From: a bacterium
GTDB taxonomy: Bacteria; Krumholzibacteriota; Krumholzibacteriia; WVZY01
DNA: 6,496 bases
Assembly: GCA_027296025.1 (NCBI GenBank)
Contig: JAPUJU010000217.1
Span: 1-6,496 of the forward strand
Reading direction: 5' to 3'
The notes under the pieces are model-generated. The model did no database searches. It worked only from the letters and a program-made list of their open reading frames with translations, and was not told where the DNA came from. The translations under genes were made by a program, and so were the position numbers. Shown here piece by piece: positions 1 through 6,169 of the stretch. Positions within the stretch are counted from its first letter, which is position 1; each line of letters starts with the position of its first letter.

Positions 1-71
1 GCGCGGCGCCGGCCCGGGGGGGCGGCGCGGGGGGGGGGGGGGGGCGCCCCCCCCCCCCCCCCCCCCCCCCC
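1..71. other. G/C homopolymer low-complexity block, probable contig-end artefact
   Basis: The block consists only of G and C. It includes an uninterrupted run of 16 G (29-44), the dinucleotide CG, then an uninterrupted run of 25 C (47-71). Nothing in it resembles a gene or a regulatory site. A poly-G run followed by its own complement at the end of a sequence is the pattern expected from no-signal reads in two-colour sequencing, or from a folded-back read end. I infer that it is not genomic. It hides whatever lies downstream of the tRNA, including any terminator. Confidence 0.8.
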
Positions 72-77
72 GACAAA

Positions 78-153
78 TGGTGGGCCCACCAGGATTTGAA
101 CCTGGGACCGACCGGTTATGAGCCGGTGGCTCTAACCACTGAGCTATGGGCCC
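78..153 (-). tRNA. tRNA with anticodon CAT, probably tRNA-Ile2 (lysidine type), less likely elongator tRNA-Met
   Basis: The minus strand folds into a complete 76-nt cloverleaf: a 7-bp acceptor stem (GGGCCCA with TGGGCCC), D arm GCTC/GAGC with an 8-nt loop, a 5-bp anticodon stem (ACCGG/CCGGT) around loop CTCATAA, a 5-nt variable region, and T arm CCAGG/CCTGG with loop TTCAAAT. Discriminator A73 is followed by an encoded CCA (78-80). Anticodon CAT lies at 118-120. It is not an initiator, because the 1-72 pair is G-C and the three G-C pairs next to the anticodon loop are absent. The C4-G69 and C5-G68 pairs match the recognition elements known for the lysidine synthase TilS, and the sequence resembles bacterial Ile2 tRNAs more than elongator Met. 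As Ile2 it would read AUA after modification of C34. Position 26 is C, where a purine is usual. The tRNA call is firm and the amino-acid identity is an inference. Confidence 0.95.
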
Positions 154-162
154 GTTTTCCTG

Positions 163-191
163 ATTATCAACATGACGAAGCGGCCTGGCGA
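163..191 (-). promoter_or_regulatory. Possible sigma-70 promoter for the tRNA gene
   Basis: On the minus strand a -10-like GATAAT (163-168, 5 of 6 matches to consensus) lies 17 nt downstream of a -35-like TCGCCA (186-191, 4 of 6 matches). The predicted start of transcription is about position 156, giving a leader of only a few bases before the mature tRNA 5' end at 153. The -10 sits in a small AT-rich patch in otherwise GC-rich DNA. The -35 lies inside the stem-loop at 177-210, so both readings compete for the same bases. The tRNA could equally be transcribed by read-through from rpoD. Confidence 0.4.
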
Positions 192-210
192 CTATTCGCC
201 CGACCGCTTC
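177..210 (-). other. Strong stem-loop between rpoD and the tRNA gene
   Basis: Read on the minus strand, GAAGCGG pairs with CCGCTTC (7 bp). The helix continues through a U-G and a C-G pair, one G-A mismatch, then GGCGA with TCGCC (5 bp), closed by tetraloop ATAG: 14 pairs with a single mismatch. A smaller hairpin (GCCCG/CGGGC, 6-nt loop, 218-233) lies between it and the rpoD stop codon. No U-run follows either stem, so neither is a canonical intrinsic terminator. It may stabilise the 3' end of the rpoD mRNA, act as a weak or factor-assisted terminator, or serve as a processing site upstream of the tRNA. The pairing is read directly; the role is open. Confidence 0.5.
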
Positions 211-238
211 AATACTAGCCCGAACCGCCGGGCCTTAC

Positions 239-1987
239 CTAAACTATTTCTGTATAGCCCTTGAGCTTTCGTGCCCGGCTCGGGTGCTGGAGTTTTTTCA
301 GTGCCTTGGCCTCGATTTGCCGCACACGCTCACGCGTCACGTTGAAAATCGTGCCGACCTCCTCGAGCGTCCGCGGGGTCCCGTCACCGAGTCCGAAACG
401 AAGCCGGATGACTTTCTCCTCCCGGCGTGTCAGCGTCGAGAGAACACGCGTCAATTGCTCGCGCAGCATCGCGTGGGCAGCCGTCTGAGCGGGCGACGCC
501 GCTCCGGTGTCTTCGATGAAGTCCGAGAGGTTGCTGTCTTCGTCCTCACCAATCGGACGATCCAGCGAAATCGGCTCCATGCTGGCCTTCATCACGCTCT
601 TGACCTTATCAACCGGGTAGCCAAGCTTCTTGGCAACTTCTTCCGGTGTGGGATCCCTGCCGTTCTCCTGAACGAGTTTGCGAGCGGTCCGTGAGACCTT
701 GTTGATTGCTTCGATCATGTGCACCGGTACACGAATCGTCCGCGCCTGGTCCGCGATCGCGCGGGTAATCGCCTGACGGATCCACCATGTCGCGTACGTG
801 CTGAACTTGTATCCTTTTCGATAGTCGAACTTGTCGACGGCACGCATCAGACCGCTGTTCCCTTCCTGAATCAGATCCAGGAATTCCAGGCCGCGGTTCG
901 TGTACCGTTTTGCGATGGCGATCACGAGTCGTACATTCGCCTCGATCATTTCGCGCTTGGCCTTTTCCGCCTGATACTCACCACGGTCGATACGCCCGAC
1001 GATGACGTACAACTCGGTGCTGTTGACGCTTTCCGACTTCTCGATCTTTGTGATCTCTTTCTTGATCTCCCGCATTTTCTTCTGAAAATCTTCAAGCGCC
1101 TCGAGCGACCACGGCCCCTTGCCGTTGATCTTGACCGAACGACGGCGCTTGTACGCCTTCACCCGGTCGATCGTGGTCTGAAGCTCGGCGAATGACACGC
1201 CGACAAACTTTTCGTACTCGGCGAATTTGCCGTCCAGCTCCCGCATGAGATCTTCGACCTGACGAATCGTCACGACGGTCTCTTCGAGCCGTTTGGGATG
1301 CAAATGCAACTTCAGATACTCATCGAAGAGCTTGGTACGACGGAGTTCCATCGAGCGCTCGAGCTGGGGAAGCTGCGCGGCGTTCTTCTTCAGGTTCGCC
1401 CTCTTCTGAAGCTCGACGATTTCCTTGCGGTACTGGGCGATTTTCTTGATCGGACGGAAACGCTGGGCGCGCTCTTTCTTCCCGACATAGTGGGGATGAA
1501 GTCCACCCGTCTCAACCTGGATCACCTGGTCGAGACGCATCTCCTCTGCGTTGACTTTCTTTGCGAACTCATGGAGCTGTCGAATCGGGCTGTCCAACGA
1601 GAGCATCGCACGGGCAACCGTCAGCTGGCCTTTCTCGATCCGCTTGGCGAGATCAACTTCACCCTGCCGGTCGAGGAGTGGCACCTTGCCCATTTCCCGA
1701 AGGTACATCCGGACCGGATCATCGTAGCGAATGACGGTATTCAGCGTCTCTTCGGCCTTTGTTCCTTCTTTTTCTTCCCGGCGCTTCTTGGCCTCGATCT
1801 TCAGCCGTGCCTTCTCCTGCGAGTCGAAATAATCGATCTTCTCCTCGCTCAACCGGTCGTAGAGCAAGACAATGTCATCGGGCGAAAAATCGTTGCCGAC
1901 GAGGACCTCGATCTCCTGATTGAGGATGTAGCCCTTCTCTTCGGCTACCCGGCGAATTTCTTCCACTACGTCATCAAACTTGTCCAT
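239..1987 (-). CDS. rpoD: RNA polymerase primary sigma factor RpoD (sigma-70)
   Basis: This is the housekeeping sigma factor. It binds core RNA polymerase and recognises -10 and -35 promoter elements in the cytoplasm. Numbering from the chosen ATG gives 582 aa. Region 1.1 lies at about 5-57, followed by a charged linker. Region 1.2 (DPVRMYLREMGKVPLL) begins near 90. A non-conserved region of about 220 aa, rich in basic and helical stretches, fills 120-345. Region 2 runs about 346-425 with the FSTYATWWIRQAITR core that melts the -10 element. Region 3 follows, with the 3.2 finger around 472-492. Region 4.2 has the helix-turn-helix LEEVGTIFNVTRERVRQIEA near 541-560. Length is close to E. coli RpoD (613 aa). 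The ATG at 1987 is preferred over an adjacent in-frame TTG at 1990 because GAGGT lies 5 nt before the ATG and only 2 nt before the TTG. It follows dnaG by 14 nt, so it is probably co-transcribed. Region 2.2 reads QEGNSGLM, where most homologues have QEGNIGLM. The penultimate sense codon is AUA. Confidence 0.97.
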   Translation of the reverse strand: MDKFDDVVEEIRRVAEEKGYILNQEIEVLVGNDFSPDDIVLLYDRLSEEKIDYFDSQEKARLKIEAKKRREEKEGTKAEETLNTVIRYDDPVRMYLREMGKVPLLDRQGEVDLAKRIEKGQLTVARAMLSLDSPIRQLHEFAKKVNAEEMRLDQVIQVETGGLHPHYVGKKERAQRFRPIKKIAQYRKEIVELQKRANLKKNAAQLPQLERSMELRRTKLFDEYLKLHLHPKRLEETVVTIRQVEDLMRELDGKFAEYEKFVGVSFAELQTTIDRVKAYKRRRSVKINGKGPWSLEALEDFQKKMREIKKEITKIEKSESVNSTELYVIVGRIDRGEYQAEKAKREMIEANVRLVIAIAKRYTNRGLEFLDLIQEGNSGLMRAVDKFDYRKGYKFSTYATWWIRQAITRAIADQARTIRVPVHMIEAINKVSRTARKLVQENGRDPTPEEVAKKLGYPVDKVKSVMKASMEPISLDRPIGEDEDSNLSDFIEDTGAASPAQTAAHAMLREQLTRVLSTLTRREEKVIRLRFGLGDGTPRTLEEVGTIFNVTRERVRQIEAKALKKLQHPSRARKLKGYTEIV

Positions 1988-1992
1988 CAATT

Positions 1993-1997
1993 ACCTC
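1993..1997 (-). promoter_or_regulatory. Ribosome binding site of rpoD
   Basis: GAGGT on the minus strand lies between the dnaG stop (2002-2004) and the rpoD start, 5 nt before the ATG at 1987. It decides the start: the in-frame TTG at 1990 would leave only 2 nt. It is a better match to the Shine-Dalgarno consensus than anything visible before dnaG. Confidence 0.75.
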
Positions 1998-2001
1998 AGT
2001 G

Positions 2002-3747
2002 TCAGAGTTCAGATAACGCTCTCTTCAGCTGTGCATAGTGTTCTGCTACGGCGACGGCCTCTTCGCTCTCCTCAGGCAGGTCTCGTAGTTTTTCCCGCAA
2101 AACCAGCAGTTCGTCGCGGATCTTGAGTTCCTTCACCCGACGTACGGTATCTTTGAGAAGTATGTCCAGATGCCCTGGCGGGATTGAGATGAGCGTAATT
2201 TCGGCCGCAAACCCTTCTAGTCCAACAGTTTCCGCTCGTTTTTGAAACGCTGCGCTCCTTATATCAATATGGTTTTCCAGGGCGGAGTCAAGTAGTTTGT
2301 AAAGCCGCCGAGAATCAGGGTCCAGAAAATCGTCGGAATCGAGTGTCTCACGGGCACCAGCGGCTTCGGGGGTATCCTCTAATAACAGTCGCAGTAAAGA
2401 CTTCTCGAGTTCCACCCGCCGGGCGGACGCGCGATCGACAACCCGCGCCGCGCCTTTCGGCCGATCCCCCGGGATCCGACTCTCGCGACCCTTGAGACTT
2501 TCGGGAGAGACATTGAGAATCCGGGCTACGTCCTGCACGATGACTTCGTGCCTGAGCGCGTCGCCCGAACCCCTCAAACCGGCCGCCACACGCTGAATGA
2601 CAGTCTCTTTCTCCCTTGGGGACATCTGTCTAACGGTCATAATATAGTCCAGGTATTGCAAATATTCCATCGCGCCACCCACGATTTTCTCAATTTCTTC
2701 CGGACCGGATTCCTGTGCGAGCGTGTCCGGATCCACTCCCTCGTCGAGAACGACCACACGAACGTCAAGGCCCGCGGCGAGCATCACCGACCCGGCGGAC
2801 AACGCCGACTCCTGCCCCGCCTCATCTCCATCCGGCATCAGAACAACCCGCTGGCTCAGTCGCCGGAGCTGCGATGCGTGTTCGGGCGTAGTCGCGGTTC
2901 CGCAACTGGCGACGGTCTGCTGGAACCCGTTCAAATGCATACTGATACAGTCGGTATACCCCTCGACGAGGATGACCTGGCGCTGCGATCGAATCGCGTC
3001 GCGCGATTGGGGCATCCCGAAGAGCATGCGACGCTTCTGGTAGATGGCGCTCTCGATGGAGTTGAGGTACTTCGGCTCCGCATCGCCGAGTGCCCGCGCG
3101 CCAAACGCCACCACGCGTCCCGACGGGCTGGCGATCGGAAACATCACCCGGTTCCTGAAATAGTCGAAATAACGGGATGATTTGTCGTGATAAACGACGA
3201 GCTTGAGTTCGCGGAGCACATCCTGGGGGACACTCTTGTTCCTGCACGCCTGAAAGAAGGTGTCCCAGCCTTCGGGAGCACACCCTAGCCGCCAGCTCGT
3301 CCACGCTTCCCGTGGGATCCCGCGCTTCTCGAGGTAGCGCCGCACCGGCTCGCTGGAGGCGTGCTCCACGAGGTTCCGGTGATACCAGCGTGCTGCGAAG
3401 TCGCTCACGCGGTAAAGCTCGTCGTTCCTCCCAAGCTCTTCCTTCGGCACCTGCCGCGACGGGACATCCACACCATAACGCTTGCCGAGGTCGCGCACCG
3501 CTTCGGGAAACGAAACCCCCTCCATCTCCATCAGGAACGTGAACACGTTGCCGCCCCGTCCACATCCGAAACAGTGAAAGATCTGGCGGTCTGGATTGAC
3601 GTTAAAACTCGGCGTCTTTTCCTCGTGAAATGGGCACAGCCCTTTGTAGTTGTTGCCCATTCGCTTGACTTCCAGGACGCGCGAAACGACCTCAACGATA
3701 TCCGCGCGGTCCCGGATCTGATCGATGATCTGTTGTGGAATCTGCAT
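2002..3747 (-). CDS. dnaG: DNA primase DnaG
   Basis: DnaG makes the short RNA primers for the lagging strand and for fork restart, working with the replicative helicase DnaB. It is 581 aa, the same length as E. coli DnaG. The N-terminal CHC2 zinc-binding domain has C38-x2-H41 and C59-x2-C62. The RNA polymerase domain follows with the basic motif FRNRVMFPI (197-205) and PKYLNS (225-230). The TOPRIM core carries E262-G263 in VEGYTDCISM, then D306-G307-D308, and a third acidic motif DPD at 339-341. These are the expected metal ligands. From about 440 the C-terminal helicase-binding domain is diverged, as is usual. In the TOPRIM DGD motif the preceding residue is proline rather than the usual aromatic. 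ATG at 3747 follows the mutS2 stop by 4 nt, with only weak Shine-Dalgarno-like sequence (GAAG or TAGG) inside the end of mutS2, suggesting translational coupling and modest expression. rpoD follows after 14 nt. Confidence 0.97.
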   Translation of the reverse strand: MQIPQQIIDQIRDRADIVEVVSRVLEVKRMGNNYKGLCPFHEEKTPSFNVNPDRQIFHCFGCGRGGNVFTFLMEMEGVSFPEAVRDLGKRYGVDVPSRQVPKEELGRNDELYRVSDFAARWYHRNLVEHASSEPVRRYLEKRGIPREAWTSWRLGCAPEGWDTFFQACRNKSVPQDVLRELKLVVYHDKSSRYFDYFRNRVMFPIASPSGRVVAFGARALGDAEPKYLNSIESAIYQKRRMLFGMPQSRDAIRSQRQVILVEGYTDCISMHLNGFQQTVASCGTATTPEHASQLRRLSQRVVLMPDGDEAGQESALSAGSVMLAAGLDVRVVVLDEGVDPDTLAQESGPEEIEKIVGGAMEYLQYLDYIMTVRQMSPREKETVIQRVAAGLRGSGDALRHEVIVQDVARILNVSPESLKGRESRIPGDRPKGAARVVDRASARRVELEKSLLRLLLEDTPEAAGARETLDSDDFLDPDSRRLYKLLDSALENHIDIRSAAFQKRAETVGLEGFAAEITLISIPPGHLDILLKDTVRRVKELKIRDELLVLREKLRDLPEESEEAVAVAEHYAQLKRALSEL

Positions 3748-3751
3748 AAGC

Positions 3752-6142
3752 CTACTTCAGTTCGATAAAGGATACGCCGCCGCCACCCTCACCGAGCGAT
3801 CCGAGCCGGCGCGATTTCACACGGCTGTCCGTCTCAAAATGCCGTTCGATCGCGCGGACGAGAATCCCGTCCCCATAACCATGAATCACTTTGACTTCAC
3901 CTACGCCACAGAGGACAGCACGGTCGAGAAAACGGTCGACGGCGTCGAGCGCTTCCTCGCTGCTGCATCCGCGAACGTCGAGGGTGGTGGACTCCATTGC
4001 CGGCGCGTCCACGACGAACCCGGCCGACTCGGGCAGCGCCGGCCCCGCGGCTGCGACACGATAAAGGTTGCCCATTTTCATCTTGATTCTTTTTCCGTTG
4101 ATTTCCACCGTCGCCATGTCTTTCTTCACCGAAATTACCGCCCCCCTCGGCTCGCCGGTGCGACTGATCGACACGACGTCCCCCGGCGTCACGACGACGG
4201 CGTGCTTCGGCGCCTCGGGCACAGGACCCAGCTCGTCCAACTTTTTCTGAATCGTCACATGCGCGTCGCGCACTTTCGGCCGGGCCGCCCCTGATTCGCG
4301 AAGCTCTTTCACGATGCGCTCGACTTCTTTTCGCGCGCCGCGAAGGAGCGCCTCGGCATCCTCGCGCGCTCTCGCCGCTTCACTTCTTGTGTATTCGCGG
4401 ATCGTTCGTTCCTTTTCGCTGTACGAATCGATCAGCTGATTTAACGCGTCAGACTGCTCGCGTAGCGCGTTTCGTTCGCGCTCGAGTGCAATCCGACTCG
4501 CTTCCAGTTCGCTGAGTATGTTTTCCAGACGAAACGAATCCTCTCCAAGGAGGCCCTCCGCCCTCTCAATCACCGGCCGCGAGAAGCCGAGACGTCGCGC
4601 CGTCTCCAACCCACGACTCCGGCCCGCCGTTCCCTGCAGCAGGCGGTACAATGGACGATTGTTCACGTCGTCGAACGCCATCGACGCGTTCGCAACGCCG
4701 TCCGTGCTCAACGCGAACGTCTTGATCCTCCCGTAGTGCGTTGTGGCAACGACGGTGCTGCGCGACTCGATCAGGCCCTCGAGCGCGGCAATGGCGAGCG
4801 CCGCCCCTTCCTCCGGGTCCGTACCGTCACCGATTTCATCGACGAGGCACAGCGAGCCCTCATCCGCCTCGCGGCACATCATGTCCAGGTGGCGAAGATG
4901 CGATGTAAACGTACTCAGCGACGATGCAATGGACTGCTCGTCTCCAATATCGGCGAATACCCGGTGGAAGACCGGAAGCGCCGAACCCTCCGCACACGGC
5001 ACGGGCACGCCGCTCTGTGTCATCAAGACAAACAACCCCAGGGTTTTGAGTGTTACGGTCTTGCCTCCTGCATTGGCTCCGGTAATCACGAGTACCCGGT
5101 CCTTTTCCATGCGGAGGTTCAACGGAACCAGCGAATCCACACGACCCGTCGTGCGGAGGGAAAACTCGAGCAACGGGTGGCGCGCGTCGACCAGATGCAC
5201 CGTCAACGAATCGATCGCGGGCCGATTGCAACGAAATTCGTTGCAGAAGGAGCCCTTTGCATTCAAAACATCGAGCGCTTCCCACGTACCGATGTTGCCG
5301 AGAAGTAAATCGGCGACCTCTCTAACACGCTCGGTCAGCTCGGCGAAAATACGGGCCGTCTCCGCGCGTTCGTCCAGCACCGCTGTCTCGAGTGCATTGT
5401 TTTTTTTGACCAGACCCAGTGGCTCGAAGTAGAGTGACCCGCCCGAGTGCGATGTCGCGTGGACGATCCCGTCGACCCCTTTGCATTTTTCCCGTGGAAG
5501 CAACAGAACGTAGCGGCTGCCTGTGAACGTCGCATGGTCCGAGGAGCCGAACGATCTTGACAATTTCTCCGAGTGGGCCCGCAGGCCTTCGCGTGCACGG
5601 CGAGTACCTTTCCTCAACGCTGCGAGCCGGGGCGTTGCGCTGTCTTTGAGTTTGCCGTCTCCGTCAATGGCTCTGTCAATCGCCTCAACGAGCGAGCGCT
5701 GCGGTACAAATCGGCCGGCAATCCGGTGAAGGGTGTCGAAGTGCTCGGGTACACCGTGCAGGTGGCGAAGCAGATCTGCGGCGGCGCGCTCTATTTCCGC
5801 GAGCGAGAGCAGGCCTTCCGGCGGAATCACTTCGCGCTGGTCGACAGCCCTCGTGATCCAGTCGGCCGCGTGCGTGTCCGCAATTGGCAGGTTGCCGTGC
5901 TGAATGTGATACGCCTTCGCGTCTTCGACCTCGCTGAGAACCTCCTCGATCCGCGTGGGTTCCGTCTCCGGTTCTGTTGCACGCACGGTTTCGCGCGCGC
6001 CATCATTAACACAGCGTGACGCGATGAGTTCGAGCACTTCGTCGAACTCGAGCGCGACTCGCGCGTGCGCGAATGCGTCAACTTTCGTATGTCGATTTTT
6101 CGACGTCATACCTTGACCCGGTCGCACCCACGTGCGATCCAT
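3752..6142 (-). CDS. mutS2: Endonuclease MutS2 / ribosome-collision rescue ATPase
   Basis: MutS2 is a MutS paralogue without the mismatch-recognition domain. Homologues suppress homologous recombination (Helicobacter, Thermus) and in Bacillus recognise collided ribosomes and split them. With the longest reading it is 796 aa. The N-terminal helical core starts at ALEFDEVLELIASRC (30-44). The ATPase domain has Walker A GANAGGKT (355-362), the signature SLSTFTSHLRHL (408-419), Walker B with DE at 435-436 followed by GTDPEEGAALA, and the switch histidine in TTHYGRIK (467-474). A long charged coiled coil spans about 535-617. A KOW-like beta segment covers about 650-695. The C-terminal Smr domain runs about 718-796 with LDVRG and HGYGDG. 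The start is uncertain: neither ATG 6142 nor ATG 6109 (785 aa, the length of the Bacillus protein) has a well-spaced Shine-Dalgarno sequence. It sits between cvpA and dnaG in the same direction, probably in one transcript. Confidence 0.95.
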   Translation of the reverse strand: MDRTWVRPGQGMTSKNRHTKVDAFAHARVALEFDEVLELIASRCVNDGARETVRATEPETEPTRIEEVLSEVEDAKAYHIQHGNLPIADTHAADWITRAVDQREVIPPEGLLSLAEIERAAADLLRHLHGVPEHFDTLHRIAGRFVPQRSLVEAIDRAIDGDGKLKDSATPRLAALRKGTRRAREGLRAHSEKLSRSFGSSDHATFTGSRYVLLLPREKCKGVDGIVHATSHSGGSLYFEPLGLVKKNNALETAVLDERAETARIFAELTERVREVADLLLGNIGTWEALDVLNAKGSFCNEFRCNRPAIDSLTVHLVDARHPLLEFSLRTTGRVDSLVPLNLRMEKDRVLVITGANAGGKTVTLKTLGLFVLMTQSGVPVPCAEGSALPVFHRVFADIGDEQSIASSLSTFTSHLRHLDMMCREADEGSLCLVDEIGDGTDPEEGAALAIAALEGLIESRSTVVATTHYGRIKTFALSTDGVANASMAFDDVNNRPLYRLLQGTAGRSRGLETARRLGFSRPVIERAEGLLGEDSFRLENILSELEASRIALERERNALREQSDALNQLIDSYSEKERTIREYTRSEAARAREDAEALLRGARKEVERIVKELRESGAARPKVRDAHVTIQKKLDELGPVPEAPKHAVVVTPGDVVSISRTGEPRGAVISVKKDMATVEINGKRIKMKMGNLYRVAAAGPALPESAGFVVDAPAMESTTLDVRGCSSEEALDAVDRFLDRAVLCGVGEVKVIHGYGDGILVRAIERHFETDSRVKSRRLGSLGEGGGGVSFIELK

Positions 6143-6169
6143 CTCTCGAGAATGTCCGTAGGGTAGTGC

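Noticed and set aside
82..153. GGGCCC palindrome at both ends of the tRNA as a repeat or attachment site
   Set aside because: These are simply the two strands of the acceptor stem. No second copy of the tRNA 3' end is seen in the window, so there is no evidence of integration.
1298..2038. Open frame of 246 codons on the plus strand opposite rpoD
   Set aside because: It lies wholly antisense to well-conserved rpoD codons, its product resembles no known family, and its openness is explained by the codon bias of a GC-rich gene.
2255..2275. AT-rich patch with TATAAG near the end of dnaG as an internal rpoD promoter
   Set aside because: E. coli has an rpoD promoter inside dnaG, which made this worth checking, but no acceptable -35 box lies at 16-18 nt and the bases encode the in-frame dnaG C-terminal domain.
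2638..2675. TTGCAA and TATATT/TATTAT boxes inside dnaG as a promoter
   Set aside because: The spacing is only 9-11 nt, too short for sigma-70, and the AT content follows from Tyr, Ile and Met codons in that stretch.
2548..3180. Open frame of 210 codons on the plus strand opposite dnaG
   Set aside because: It is antisense to the TOPRIM domain of dnaG and looks like a shadow frame: His/Arg-rich, no motif, and no convincing ribosome binding site seen.
2822..3565. Minus-strand open frame of 247 codons in another frame within dnaG
   Set aside because: It overlaps the zinc-binding and TOPRIM domains in a shifted frame and its composition is Arg-rich and motif-free. The dnaG frame itself is intact, so there is no frameshift.
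4736..5432. Two overlapping plus-strand open frames opposite the mutS2 ATPase domain
   Set aside because: They overlap each other in different frames and run antisense to conserved Walker motifs, so at most one could be real and neither shows family features.
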